From contig JADGBE010000026.1 in NCBI GenBank assembly GCA_015231615.1, forward strand, positions 1 through 44,543: a stretch of DNA of 44,543 nucleotides. The letters are read 5' to 3'. The notes under the pieces are model-generated. The model did not search any database. It was given only the letters and a program-made list of their open reading frames with translations, and was not told the origin of the DNA. Source of the stretch: Desulfamplus sp. Its GTDB lineage: Bacteria > Desulfobacterota > Desulfobacteria > Desulfobacterales > Desulfobacteraceae. Position numbers and translations under genes: made by a program. Each line of letters starts with the position of its first letter. Within the stretch, counting starts at the first letter, position 1. Below, piece after piece: positions 1-8,970 of this stretch.

Positions 1-138
1 ATTTTACAGTCAACTAAAAAGCCGAAAGGTAAAGAGTTGACTCAGGAGCAGAAAGACGAGAACCGTCGTATTTCAAAAATAAGAGTGAGAATAGAGCATG
101 TTGTTAGTGGAGTCAAAAGATACAGAACCGATATTTAA
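1..138 (+). pseudogene. C-terminal fragment of a DDE transposase (IS5-like)
   Basis: An open frame enters from the left edge and ends with TAA at 136-138, giving 45 residues. It contains KKPKGKELT, then RISKIRVRIEHV and SGVKRYR, the pattern at the end of IS5-group (DDE_Tnp_4-type) transposases: a basic linker, then the helix with the last catalytic Glu (RxRxEH). Family members usually continue about 30-40 residues past the KRYR motif, but this frame stops three residues later (TDI). From about position 127 the DNA is better explained as the 3' part of the P-type ATPase on the other strand. Both genes therefore look broken at one junction near 121-130. The IS family is recognised from motifs only; whether the part left of the window is intact cannot be seen. 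Confidence 0.7.
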
Positions 139-2091
139 AACACCAGGCACAACAGCCGCTGTTATAGCAACATTAAGATTTTTATTTATATTGTCTGAAA
201 GATCAAACAGTTTATCAAGATTTCTCAAAGAGCCGTCCATAAGTATAATATCCGCAGTGTCTGTGGCAATTTGTGATGCCCCGCTCATTGAAACAGAGAC
301 ATTTGCTCTTTTCATGGCTATTGAATCATTAATTCCATCTCCTATAAAACATATCTTTTTCCCCTCTTTTTGGAGTTGAGCTATAATATCCGATTTTTGT
401 TCAGGAAAAGCATCTGCAAAATAGTTTTCTATGCCCAGATCATCAGCCAGCTCTTTGGCAACCCGCGTCTCATCTCCTGAAATGATATATATCTCTTTAT
501 TCCGTTTTTTCAAATATTTGATAATGGCTTTGGCTTCAGGACGGACAGAGGTATGGAGTTCAATTGCCCCTGCAAGATGGTTATTCCTTGCAACCATCAC
601 AAGTGAATACCCCTGATGATTACACGACTGCATTAATTCTTCCATATCAGACGGAATATTTATCTCTTCCATTTTCATAAACCTTGCACTGCCTACCCGA
701 ATAGTATCGTTTTTTGTTTTGAACGTTATACCATAACCTATATCATAACTGACATCATCACTGCTGACGTGTAAAAAATTATACTCCTTTGCCTTACTCA
801 AAATGGCTTTTGCAACAGGGTGTGTCTGTCTATGTTCAGCAGTTGCAGCATATTCTAATATTTTATTCTCCTCATATCCGGAGCAAGGGTGAATCTTCCA
901 TACATGAGGCTGCTCAAGTGTCAGAGTGCCTGTTTTATCAAAGACTACTGTATCTACGCTGTAGAGAAGCTCCATTGCACGTCCATCTTTGATCAAAATG
1001 CCGTTTTGATATGCAACTTTCATAAAATTCACCATGCTCAAAGGGGCAAAAACACATATATCATAACCTACATAAGAGTAGAGAACAGATAAAGAGGCAA
1101 GAGTGCCAGCTATTGGCAATGCAGCAGCACTAAGTGCTAAGGTAGGCAATATAGTATTTTGGGATAAAGCCTCTCCTCTTGACTGAACATCTGTTTTAAA
1201 ATCAACTGTCTGTTTTAAGACATGCTCAATATTGGATACAATAGTCTCTTTACCTGATTTCTCAACCTTAACGTATATTTTTCCGGATAACAGAACTGTT
1301 GATGCAAAAACGGTATCACCCACACCTTTTTCTGACGGTTTGGATTCTCCTGTAAGAATATGCTGATCAGCAACTCCGTTTCCTCTGCTCACAACTCCGT
1401 CAACTGGAATAGTCTCTCCAGCCTTGACAGATATAATATCGCCATATTTCAGCGAATCAATCGGGATTTCAATTTCATTACCATCTACCACTAACCATAC
1501 ATGCGTTTTTCTGTTTTGAAAAATAGAGGTAAGCTCCTTCTTATTATTATTTTGAGCCTTTTGAATAAGTTTTTGTCCAACATAATATATACTGAATGTA
1601 AACCCTGCTGTGAAAATATATCCCGTTGCAAGCAGACCAGCCGCAACAAGTGAATTAATAAACTCAACACTGAGTCTTTTTTCTTCTTTCAATATTTTGT
1701 AAGCCTTATTAATCTCTAAAAGAGTTATATAGCCAAGTCCTATACTTCCAATGGGAGTAAAAGATGAATAAAATATCTTCCCTGCCCCAGCAAATGCTGT
1801 TGAAGCTAAGGAAATATTTAGATTCTTCTCTATTTCAGCAAGATTCTGGTTGTCATTATTAGTGTGGTCATTTTTATTAATTAAGGCAGCTTTAACAACA
1901 ATATTATTATTCTCTTTTAGAATATCGCCATTCGTCTTTTTGATAATATCACCGCTATCTTTTTTTTCTAGATATTCATTATGTTCTTGATTGTTTTCAA
2001 AAGATTTATTTTGATTTGCGGGCTTTAGGTACTCAAGTAACTTCTTACCTCCGTATATCAATGTCCCTGCAGCAAAGATAGCTGGTAGCAT
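73..2091 (-). CDS. P1B-type heavy-metal-translocating ATPase, 3'-truncated
   Basis: A P-type metal ATPase of 672 codons. Visible parts are N-terminal hydrophobic segments (about 1-20 and 90-175), an actuator domain with TGES near residue 247, a membrane pair, the phosphorylation motif DKTGTLT near residue 384, and the hinge GDGIND near residue 583. There is no N-terminal CxxC metal-binding domain. The usual CPC/CPH membrane motif is replaced by an atypical CVFAPLS, so the metal cannot be assigned. Start: ATG at 2091 with AGGA upstream. The last ~17 codons (from about position 127 to the stop at 73) are antisense to transposase sequence. The native protein ends inside the final membrane pair (VVPGVLNIG) and lacks the C-terminal helix, so it is probably inactive. 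The break could be a deletion, a rearrangement or an assembly join. Confidence 0.85.
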   Translation of the reverse strand: MLPAIFAAGTLIYGGKKLLEYLKPANQNKSFENNQEHNEYLEKKDSGDIIKKTNGDILKENNNIVVKAALINKNDHTNNDNQNLAEIEKNLNISLASTAFAGAGKIFYSSFTPIGSIGLGYITLLEINKAYKILKEEKRLSVEFINSLVAAGLLATGYIFTAGFTFSIYYVGQKLIQKAQNNNKKELTSIFQNRKTHVWLVVDGNEIEIPIDSLKYGDIISVKAGETIPVDGVVSRGNGVADQHILTGESKPSEKGVGDTVFASTVLLSGKIYVKVEKSGKETIVSNIEHVLKQTVDFKTDVQSRGEALSQNTILPTLALSAAALPIAGTLASLSVLYSYVGYDICVFAPLSMVNFMKVAYQNGILIKDGRAMELLYSVDTVVFDKTGTLTLEQPHVWKIHPCSGYEENKILEYAATAEHRQTHPVAKAILSKAKEYNFLHVSSDDVSYDIGYGITFKTKNDTIRVGSARFMKMEEINIPSDMEELMQSCNHQGYSLVMVARNNHLAGAIELHTSVRPEAKAIIKYLKKRNKEIYIISGDETRVAKELADDLGIENYFADAFPEQKSDIIAQLQKEGKKICFIGDGINDSIAMKRANVSVSMSGASQIATDTADIILMDGSLRNLDKLFDLSDNINKNLNVAITAAVVPGVLNIGSVSFDSTNNMLYSHSYF

Positions 2092-2167
2092 ATTCTATCC
2101 TTTTTGGGTTAGTTCAAAAAATTCCTAAATCGTGATAATTCAAATTTTTATCAAACTTCTGATTAAT

Positions 2168-3379
2168 TCACACAATGTGCAGCTTTGGGAAATCAAAGCC
2201 ATTATAATTTTTACTGGAATTAGTATAACCACCAGCGGGATAAATACAAATATAATCACCCTCTTTTAATGTATCAGGTAAAAGAACAGCTCTACCAAAA
2301 ACATCTTCACTATCACAAGTAGGTCCTGTGATTATACACTCTTCCATTAGAGGCTCTTCAATCTTGTTTCTTTTCAGCTTATCGGCTTTATCTGTGTTAT
2401 TCAGCAAAATAGTATGATATTCGATACCGTTATATATCCAGATAAACCCATGATTAATGCTAGAGTCTATAAATACCCATTTTGCACTGCCTCGATTTAT
2501 AATACTGTAAACAGAAGCTACCATGGCAGCACAGTTATTGATAATAAAACTTCCAGGTTCTGCAAAAACAGCAAGATTATATTTATTACGTAACGTGTTT
2601 ATATGTGGAGCAATTGCACTACCAATACTCTGCAAAGTATAATATTGGTCTGATACAGCATGTGCGGGAAAACCACCACCTAAATCAACAAATTGGAGGT
2701 ATAACCCATCGTGTAAACATCTCTTAACAATCTGAACTGCCCGCTCAACAGCATCTTCCCATGCTTTAATATCTTTGTTATCCCAGCCAACATGAAAAGT
2801 AATTCCCAATGGTTTCAGGTTAAAGAGAACGGCTTTTTTTAACAGATTAACTGCATTCTCTGGTTCTGCACCGAATTTGCCCTCTAATTTCCAGCCTGCC
2901 CCATGATTGCTTACGTTAAATCTGAGATAAACCTCGCTTAGAGGGGCATGGATTGAGATTTTTTTCAACTCCTCTTCAGTATCAAAAGCAAACCGTTTGA
3001 TGCCATAATCGTAAGCAGCTTTTATATGACTGGAAATTTTCACAGGATTGCTAAATAAAATTCGGGTTGGATTAATATTTAATTGCTTTAATAAATCCAG
3101 TTCACCTGAGGAGGCAATTTCAAAATTTGACCCCGATTTTTCTAATACATGCAATACACGAGGATCATTATTTGCCTTAACTGCAAAAAAAATATCATTA
3201 ACTGGTATATTGAGTGTCTCTGAGAAAAAAAACAGATTAGATTTAATAATATCCTTGCAAAGGATAATCAGAGGTGTTGTTAATTCTGAATCTATACTTT
3301 TAAGAAGAGTATCTTGCAAAAGTTTTGGAATTTCAAAAAATTCTGGTAATTTTTTTTGATTAATATTGCATTTGCTCAT
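2168..3379 (-). CDS. Type III PLP-dependent decarboxylase (ornithine decarboxylase family)
   Basis: 403 residues with the alanine-racemase-fold layout of ornithine/diaminopimelate decarboxylases. The PLP lysine is Lys68 in FFAVKAN. A glycine loop for the PLP phosphate is FVDLGGGFP, followed by EPGSF. The C-terminal beta domain has GPTCDSED, whose Cys (about 355) matches the catalytic Cys of ornithine decarboxylase, and then GGYT and YNGFDFP, also ODC-like. Length fits ODC (about 400) better than arginine decarboxylase (over 600). It should convert a basic amino acid to its amine; ornithine is the default guess, but lysine or a modified amino acid is possible. Its ATG overlaps the stop of the upstream SET gene by 4 bp (3376-3379), so translation is probably coupled. 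The pairing with two SET proteins is unusual. Confidence 0.85.
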   Translation of the reverse strand: MSKCNINQKKLPEFFEIPKLLQDTLLKSIDSELTTPLIILCKDIIKSNLFFFSETLNIPVNDIFFAVKANNDPRVLHVLEKSGSNFEIASSGELDLLKQLNINPTRILFSNPVKISSHIKAAYDYGIKRFAFDTEEELKKISIHAPLSEVYLRFNVSNHGAGWKLEGKFGAEPENAVNLLKKAVLFNLKPLGITFHVGWDNKDIKAWEDAVERAVQIVKRCLHDGLYLQFVDLGGGFPAHAVSDQYYTLQSIGSAIAPHINTLRNKYNLAVFAEPGSFIINNCAAMVASVYSIINRGSAKWVFIDSSINHGFIWIYNGIEYHTILLNNTDKADKLKRNKIEEPLMEECIITGPTCDSEDVFGRAVLLPDTLKEGDYICIYPAGGYTNSSKNYNGFDFPKLHIV

Positions 3380-3975
3380 GCAAATAGACCTTTTCTGTCA
3401 ATATAGGTAATTTTTGTAGTTGGGATTTTTTCAACACCATTTTGAAGAGCTGATAAATATTTTTTATTTTTAACAAAAGGTAAAAGAGGTTGTTTTACAT
3501 GAGAAAAATTTGCAAACGCCTTGTAAACCGCATTATCCCAGATGTCTGCATATAGAAAAACATCTTTATTGCGAATAATCTTGCGGCACGTTGGCTGACC
3601 ACATGAACAGTTTAACTCTTCGACAGAATAGTTGAGTTGAGCATAGTCGCAAGTTATCTCTTCTCCCTCATGTATGTTGCGGATTGCTATATAGTTGAAC
3701 TCATCAAGGGTAAAGGTGTTAGCGGAGCAAGAGTGATTCATATATCGCCCATAATCCCAGCACAGTATGGTTTCGCCTGACGAGTTCACGTATGAATATT
3801 TATCAATAATTTCACGATAGTGCGGGGGTAATTGAGATAACTCTAACGGGGTAAAAATACGGTCAAAGTCGCATAACGTCCAGATAATCGTGCCTTCGGG
3901 AATAAATTCAGCAGCAACAACACCGTAACCTATTGTTTTATTGATGGTTTTAAGTTCTGTAGAAGGATGAATCAT
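3376..3975 (-). CDS. SET-domain protein with post-SET cysteines (199 aa)
   Basis: SET-domain fold of the lysine-methyltransferase superfamily. The signature NHSCSANT lies mid-protein, followed by GEEITCDYAQLNY, the pseudoknot that forms the SAM and lysine channel, and a post-SET zinc cluster of the CSCGQPTC type. About 55 residues follow the post-SET motif and show no known domain. It overlaps the upstream SET gene by one base (shared at 3975) and the decarboxylase downstream by 4 bp, so the three genes form one unit. Bacterial SET proteins may methylate proteins or small molecules; the substrate is unknown. The RYMNHSC...ITCDY core looks complete, so activity is plausible. Confidence 0.85.
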   Translation of the reverse strand: MIHPSTELKTINKTIGYGVVAAEFIPEGTIIWTLCDFDRIFTPLELSQLPPHYREIIDKYSYVNSSGETILCWDYGRYMNHSCSANTFTLDEFNYIAIRNIHEGEEITCDYAQLNYSVEELNCSCGQPTCRKIIRNKDVFLYADIWDNAVYKAFANFSHVKQPLLPFVKNKKYLSALQNGVEKIPTTKITYIDRKGLFA

Positions 3976-4439
3976 TATTTTAGATAATCCCCTATAAACT
4001 CGGAATAATACTCTTTTCTCTCAGGTGGGAGGCTATGAAAACCACGAATTTTTCCTCGACAATTAGAGCAGCCACACAGACATTCAGGAACAGCAATAGA
4101 AAAATACTCTGTTATTTCCTCTGTTGTTTCATAATCAAAAGTAATTTCATCTCCTTCAGATATGTGAACAATAGCTATAAAATTATATCCTCCGAACTCA
4201 TTATTTTTAACCCCTGTATTAGGGTTACATGAGTGATTTATCAATTTTCCTGGTCTATCAATTTCTACATGCAGATCAAAATCCATTTGCAGAGAGTGGA
4301 TAGTTCTCTCTGGAAGAACTGCGACTCGTCTTCCAACAACAACTATTTCACCTTTTTTAAAATCTCTGGCAGCAATTACGCCTATTCCCTTATCAGTTTG
4401 GTTGAATAAAACATCCACTAAAACACTATTTTGTTTCAT
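3975..4439 (-). CDS. SET-domain protein with post-SET cysteines (154 aa)
   Basis: A compact SET protein and first gene of the operon. Motifs in order: GIGVIAARDFKKGEIV at the start of the SET fold, LINHSCNPNTG, GDEITFDYETTEE, and a post-SET cluster of the CLCGCSNCRG type. It is only distantly similar to its 199-residue neighbour, so this is not a recent duplication. Start: ATG at 4439; the next gene begins at the stop (one-base overlap). Upstream lies a strong terminator belonging to the carbonic anhydrase gene, so this operon should have its own promoter in the roughly 45 AT-rich bases between them. Catalytic methylation is inferred from intact motifs; the substrate is unknown. Two different SET proteins side by side could form a heterodimer or modify two sites. 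Confidence 0.85.
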   Translation of the reverse strand: MKQNSVLVDVLFNQTDKGIGVIAARDFKKGEIVVVGRRVAVLPERTIHSLQMDFDLHVEIDRPGKLINHSCNPNTGVKNNEFGGYNFIAIVHISEGDEITFDYETTEEITEYFSIAVPECLCGCSNCRGKIRGFHSLPPERKEYYSEFIGDYLK

Positions 4440-4483
4440 TATAAATTAACACCCTATAATATATAAGTAGGTTTATAAGTATC

Positions 4484-4533
4484 TAAAAAAAATAAAGATT
4501 TGACAACTTTTAAACTATTGTCAAATCTTTATT
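4484..4533 (-). terminator. Rho-independent terminator after the carbonic anhydrase gene
   Basis: A perfect 16-bp stem pairs 4491-4506 with 4518-4533 across an 11-nt loop. Read on the minus strand it is followed by an uninterrupted run of T opposite the A tract at 4484-4490. It lies about 75 bp downstream of the carbonic anhydrase stop and separates that gene from the SET-SET-decarboxylase operon. Confidence 0.8.
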
Positions 4534-4608
4534 AAAAGAGTTACAATTAAATTGTATGATTAGAGTTACTGAGTAATTAATAATTTTTTAACTGAAATAC
4601 AAGTTAAT

Positions 4609-5682
4609 TTATGCCTTATCAACCTTTGGCTCTTCTGCCTGAGGGGCTTCTTGCTCCTCAGTCTCTTCTTCTTGAGCTTTTTCTTCAGTTGCTTTTGTAG
4701 GTTCTGACTCCTCTTTTGCTGAATCTGCTCCAATCACAACCTTATCTTTAGAGGCTTCAACCTTTGTAAGAATCTCAAAAGTTTTATCTTCAGATAGCCA
4801 AGTAACATTACCTGTGCCAATATCATAAACTGCACCAACTACCATTGCATAACCCTTTGAAACAAAATCTCTTGTTGTTGGGCTTTTCATAAAAAGCTCT
4901 TCCATTGCTGTCCATACATTCTCCTCAATGGCAGCAGGAATTATATTATCGCCTTTAACATCAGGGTTAAGTTCCATAGCTTTTTTAACAGCAGGCTCAA
5001 TATTATCAATAAGTTTTGGGATATTTGTCTCAAGTTTATGAGCATGACCTTGAACAGCCTGACTTACAGCAGTTACTGCACCACACTGGGTGTGTCCAAG
5101 AATAACAACAACTGGTGTATTAACATGTGCAACTCCATACTCAATTGAGCCTATCTCATCAACATCACAGACATTGCCAGCCACACGAACTGTAAAAATA
5201 TCCATAACTCCTGCATCAAATATCGCCTCTACTGGAACTCTTGAGTCTGAACAGGCAAGCACAGTTGCAAAAGCATGGTCAGCTTGACTTTCAGTAGCAG
5301 CTAAAAGGCGTCTCTCTGCATCAAGATTTGGGTGGGTAGATTCTCCTTTTGCAAACCTGATATTACCCTGCTGAAGTTTTGCTATAGCAACATCTGGAGA
5401 TATTTTTCCAGCAAGGGGATTTTCACCTTCTTCTTCACCTGATTTTGCTTTTGGTCTGTTGTCTGTTGAGGCGATTGTCTCAAGAACTTGATTAAGATAT
5501 GCAAGTTTTGCTGTTTGGGCATCAGGTTCAACTGCCTCTTTGTATGCAGTTGGATCATCTCCATGAGCTGCTTTTCCATGCGAATTATCTGAGTGTTTGC
5601 CACCACTATTGAGCATAATGATAAAAGCTACCATCAAAACAAGATAACCGACTGTAATAATTTTGTTTTTGTTCTCTTCCAC
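4609..5682 (-). CDS. Membrane-anchored beta-carbonic anhydrase with acidic tail
   Basis: Catalyses CO2/bicarbonate interconversion. The beta-class zinc site is visible: ACSDSRVP (Cys near 143, with the Asp-Arg dyad) and GHTQCGAV (His near 197, Cys near 200). The length of 357 residues exceeds the usual ~200-220. The extra sequence is an N-terminal hydrophobic segment (about residues 8-25, ITVGYLVLMVAFIIML) with a ~70-residue hydrophilic linker, and a C-terminal ~45-residue tail rich in Glu, Lys and Ala. The N-terminus looks like an uncleaved signal anchor that would place the enzyme in the periplasm. Start is GTG at 5682, supported by GAGGAG 7 nt upstream. It has its own terminator and stands alone. 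A role in bicarbonate supply or pH control at the envelope is inference. Confidence 0.9.
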   Translation of the reverse strand: MEENKNKIITVGYLVLMVAFIIMLNSGGKHSDNSHGKAAHGDDPTAYKEAVEPDAQTAKLAYLNQVLETIASTDNRPKAKSGEEEGENPLAGKISPDVAIAKLQQGNIRFAKGESTHPNLDAERRLLAATESQADHAFATVLACSDSRVPVEAIFDAGVMDIFTVRVAGNVCDVDEIGSIEYGVAHVNTPVVVILGHTQCGAVTAVSQAVQGHAHKLETNIPKLIDNIEPAVKKAMELNPDVKGDNIIPAAIEENVWTAMEELFMKSPTTRDFVSKGYAMVVGAVYDIGTGNVTWLSEDKTFEILTKVEASKDKVVIGADSAKEESEPTKATEEKAQEEETEEQEAPQAEEPKVDKA

Positions 5683-5766
5683 GATTTTTCTCCTCTGTTT
5701 TTTTAATTTCTGGTTAATAAATTAGTTTTTGGGGTGGTTAGGTTTAGACACTAAATTAATATCAAT

Positions 5767-5786
5767 AGTGCATTGTTCAATGCACT
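5767..5786. repeat. Short hairpin over the selB stop codon
   Basis: AGTGCATTG at 5767-5775 pairs with CAATGCACT at 5778-5786, leaving a 2-nt loop. The TGA of selB (5777-5779 on the minus strand) lies inside it. No clear T tract follows, so it is at best a weak terminator or an mRNA-end stabiliser. Confidence 0.4.
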
Positions 5787-7702
5787 TGCTTCTTTCTTAA
5801 TTGACGAGTATCTCCAACTCTTATAGTCAGATTTACAGAGTCAAAATATTCAATAAGGGGAATGACATATTTTCTTGATATTGATGTCATATCTTTAAAT
5901 TGTGGGGTTGTAATTTCTCCTGATTGCGTTAAAAACTCAATAAGTTGTCTCTCTAAATTATTAATTGCCTTTATGTCAAAATATAGATCGTCTTTTGTTT
6001 TTATTACTTGTTTCTCATCAATAAGCATCTGCAGAACATCTCTGGCAACTTTGGGATCAACCCCAAGTTCACTACAAATATCTCTGAAAAAAGGCGGGGT
6101 GAGTCCTGTCTCTTGATATATTTTGCCTATCTTCTCTTTTACTTCTTTAAGATCAAACTGCAACGCAACTTTATGGGTGGATAATCTTATGCTATTTGCC
6201 TCTTGGAGAACACTTTCATCTTTTACAACTTTTGCCATAACTAATGGAAATAATTTTGAATCTTTATCTCTAAAAGCCCTAAATTTGGACTTTAACTCCT
6301 CTTTTGACATGCTCTCTTTTAAAGGGTTCTCTTTGTGGTAATCACCTAACTTAACAACTATCTCTTTGGATAGCTTATCAAAAATATCTCCATGAACAAA
6401 TATTCGCCTATCTTTGTCTGTTTGGATAATCTGGCGTGAAGCAAGCATTTTTTGGAGAATAGTATCAAGTTTTTTATCTGCTATGCTTGTCATAATGCGA
6501 AGATCAGCAAAAGCGACTCCTGCAAAACCTCCCTGATTTATAAAAAATGAGATGCTCTTTTCATGGTTCTCTTCAACAATCGCATTTAGCCCATCAACTA
6601 TCTCTTGGTTAAAGAGCTTATGTTTCTTAGGAACTGGATTGATAATATGACCTCCGCCAATTGTTTTAACAGGAGAGTAACTTCTTATGACAAATCTATC
6701 TCCATTCACGCAACAAACTGGGGTCTCAAGGCGTATTTGAACAGGGGCTGTATCTCCTGCCATTAACTCATCTCTATCTAAAAGAATCACATTGCCCATG
6801 ATTTCGCTTGTTCCTGAATGGAAACGAACTCTGGTACGGGCTTTGGCAGATTTAGAGTTGCTTGGAAGGTAGTGAAGATAGGCATCAAGCATGTAGCTTG
6901 GTTTTAAAGTGTCAGGCGTTGATAAAATATCGCCTCTATTTACCAAATCCTTATCTAATCCCTGAAAATTTATGGCGGTTCTTGTTCCTGCATATACGGT
7001 CTCAACACTTTGTCCATGAACCTGAATTCCCCTCACTTTTGATGTAGTAAGAGATGGAAAAACCATAATTGTTTCACCAACATCAACTTTACCTGATGCA
7101 AGTGTGCCTGTAATTACCGTTCCAAAACCTTTCATGGAGAAAACTCTATCAACAGGCAATCTAAATATTGGAGAAAAAGGTCTTTCTGGTATCTTATCGC
7201 AGATTTCATCAAGAGTGGTTCTAAATAGATCAAGTCCCTCTCCTGTAGTTGAAGATAGAGGAACAATCGGGGCATTTTCAAGAAATGTCCCTTTTACATA
7301 ACCCCTAATATCTTCTAAAGCAAGCTCCATAAGCTCTTCATCAACAAGATCAATTTTTGTTAAGGCAATAAAACCATACTTGATGCCCATTAGTGAGCAT
7401 ATCTCAATGTGTTCGCGGGTTTGAGGCATAACGCCTTCATCTGCTGCAATTGTCATAGCAACAATGTCAATACCGCTTGCCCCCGCAACCATATTTTTTA
7501 CAAATTTCTCATGTCCCGGAACATCAACAATTCCAACCACATTGCCATTAGAGAGAGTTATTGAGGCAAATCCAAGCTCTATTGTGATGCCACGCTCTTT
7601 CTCCTCCTTGAGCCTGTCTGTCTCTATGCCTGTTAAAGCTCTGATAAGGCTTGTTTTTCCATGGTCAATGTGTCCAGCAGTTCCAAGAATGATCTGTTTC
7701 AA
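5777..7702 (-). CDS. selB: Selenocysteine-specific translation elongation factor SelB
   Basis: Delivers Sec-tRNA(Sec) to UGA codons marked by a SECIS hairpin. The N-terminal GTPase has G1 GHIDHGKT (residues 10-17), the switch region [13 protein letters not shown]3 DVPGHEKF and a TKID loop. Beta-barrel domains follow (for example [18 protein letters not shown]), then winged-helix repeats that bind the SECIS RNA. The length of 641 residues is close to E. coli SelB (614). Start is TTG at 7702, preceded by AAGGAG; the stop of the upstream small gene overlaps it (TTGA). SelB implies that the genome encodes selenoproteins plus selA, selC and selD, none of which is in this window. I saw no convincing in-frame UGA read-through gene here. 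Confidence 0.97.
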   Translation of the reverse strand: MKQIILGTAGHIDHGKTSLIRALTGIETDRLKEEKERGITIELGFASITLSNGNVVGIVDVPGHEKFVKNMVAGASGIDIVAMTIAADEGVMPQTREHIEICSLMGIKYGFIALTKIDLVDEELMELALEDIRGYVKGTFLENAPIVPLSSTTGEGLDLFRTTLDEICDKIPERPFSPIFRLPVDRVFSMKGFGTVITGTLASGKVDVGETIMVFPSLTTSKVRGIQVHGQSVETVYAGTRTAINFQGLDKDLVNRGDILSTPDTLKPSYMLDAYLHYLPSNSKSAKARTRVRFHSGTSEIMGNVILLDRDELMAGDTAPVQIRLETPVCCVNGDRFVIRSYSPVKTIGGGHIINPVPKKHKLFNQEIVDGLNAIVEENHEKSISFFINQGGFAGVAFADLRIMTSIADKKLDTILQKMLASRQIIQTDKDRRIFVHGDIFDKLSKEIVVKLGDYHKENPLKESMSKEELKSKFRAFRDKDSKLFPLVMAKVVKDESVLQEANSIRLSTHKVALQFDLKEVKEKIGKIYQETGLTPPFFRDICSELGVDPKVARDVLQMLIDEKQVIKTKDDLYFDIKAINNLERQLIEFLTQSGEITTPQFKDMTSISRKYVIPLIEYFDSVNLTIRVGDTRQLRKKQVH

Positions 7703-7881
7703 CGCTTTTGAACTCCTTTTCTGTTTCTAACCATTTGTATTAAATAGGCAGCTCCAACAAGGATTAAACCCATTATAATGCCATGCAAGATAGACCATTC
7801 AGGTCTAAAAGTTCTTGTAATCAATACGCCAAATGTCAAGCCAAGAATCAATCTTGCAGTAAATATATAAAGATTGCTCAT
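7699..7881 (-). CDS. Small membrane protein upstream of selB
   Basis: 60 residues with two predicted hydrophobic segments (about 4-20 and 33-50) joined by a short Arg/Pro loop, and a basic C-terminus (RNRKGVQKR). I do not recognise the family. Its stop overlaps the TTG start of selB by 4 bp, so both are probably translated from one mRNA. The conserved-looking amphipathic layout and tight coupling support a real gene, but no function can be assigned. Confidence 0.6.
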   Translation of the reverse strand: MSNLYIFTARLILGLTFGVLITRTFRPEWSILHGIIMGLILVGAAYLIQMVRNRKGVQKR

Positions 7882-8049
7882 TTAAGTTATTTATCCTTTT
7901 TCGGTAGTTTTATCGGCAGTGTAAAATAAGTTTTGGTATTATTATTCTACCCGCGAAGGTATGATTTTAATAGGGAAAAATAATAAACAAACTTACTTGA
8001 CTGGTCAAATGAATTTTTAAACGAATTTAATGATAGAAACTATAGCACT

Positions 8050-8814
8050 TCAAGCAAAATAGTTAAGATAGGCAAGCCTTACAATTGTAAGAAATACAAC
8101 TACTAAAAAGACGGGGCGGATAAATGCTGCCCCTTTTTTGATTGCAAGACCAGAGCCAATAATTGCTCCGATAGTCTGCCCAGAAGCCATGACAAATCCT
8201 ACGGTGTAATAGACATTCCCGCCAATAATGAACATCACCAATGCCACAATATTGCTGACAAAATTCATTATCTTCGTGTATCCAGAAGCCTTTGTCATGT
8301 TAAAACCTAAAAAATATATGATTGCTACAGCCCAAAATGAGCCAACTCCCGGACCAAAAAAGCCATCATAAAATCCAAGAGTAATCCCAAATATGAACCA
8401 AAAAATATTCCAAGACAATTTAGGGTTTTGGTCTTCATAACCAAGTTTTTTTGAAAATAGAGTGTAAACAAAGACCACAACGAGCAAGATAGGAATTAGA
8501 GGTTTTATAAATTCTGGATTTAACTGCTGGACTGCCCATGCACCTACCATAGCCCCAATAAATGTGAACAAAATGCCAATTCCTGAATCTTTAAGAGATG
8601 CCTGACCTTTTCTTATGTAGTTGTATGCTGCTGAAAGGCTGCCAAAAGTGCCTTGAAGTTTATTTGTTCCAAGTGCAAGCTGTGGAGGAAGTCCAGCAAA
8701 CAAAAGAGCTGGAACAGAGATAAGCCCGCCACCACCTGCAATTGAATCTACAAGACCAGCAAAGAGACCCGCAAAAAATAGCATGATTAGTAAATCAGTT
8801 GTTATATGTGGCAT
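8050..8814 (-). CDS. TSUP-family permease (TauE/SafE, sulfite/anion export)
   Basis: 254 residues, almost entirely hydrophobic, with about eight transmembrane segments. Family signatures are the N-terminal GLVDSIAGGGGLISVPAL and the mid-protein GFYDGFFGPGVGSF, which are internal-repeat equivalents in the TSUP (4-toluene sulfonate uptake/TauE-SafE) family. Members move sulfite, sulfoacetate, taurine-derived or other organic anions; the substrate cannot be read from sequence. Start is ATG at 8814 with GAGG 9 nt upstream. It diverges from cobO across about 156 bp. The previous minus-strand gene lies 168 bp away, so it is probably monocistronic. Confidence 0.92.
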   Translation of the reverse strand: MPHITTDLLIMLFFAGLFAGLVDSIAGGGGLISVPALLFAGLPPQLALGTNKLQGTFGSLSAAYNYIRKGQASLKDSGIGILFTFIGAMVGAWAVQQLNPEFIKPLIPILLVVVFVYTLFSKKLGYEDQNPKLSWNIFWFIFGITLGFYDGFFGPGVGSFWAVAIIYFLGFNMTKASGYTKIMNFVSNIVALVMFIIGGNVYYTVGFVMASGQTIGAIIGSGLAIKKGAAFIRPVFLVVVFLTIVRLAYLNYFA

Positions 8815-8970
8815 TAAATAACCTCGAAATATTTGGAATATAGTAATAATGCAAATTTTATATTATAATAACCTAAATACAATAAGGATTTACAAAAAAG
8901 AAGATATAATTACAAACACAAGGCAAATATATTTAAGATATAGCAGCATATAAGAATAAGGAGAAATCTT

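Noticed and set aside
5777..8814. In-frame UGA selenocysteine gene near selB
   Set aside because: The genes here end at ordinary stops with no conserved downstream extension or SECIS-like hairpin that I could support.
8881..8910. Sigma-70 promoter from a TATAAT at 8905-8910
   Set aside because: TATAAT-like hexamers are everywhere in this AT-rich DNA, and no good -35 lies 16-18 bp upstream.
8815..8970. Cobalamin riboswitch before cobO
   Set aside because: The region is only 156 bp, AT-rich, and lacks a recognisable B12-box (GCCACTG-like) or paired stems.
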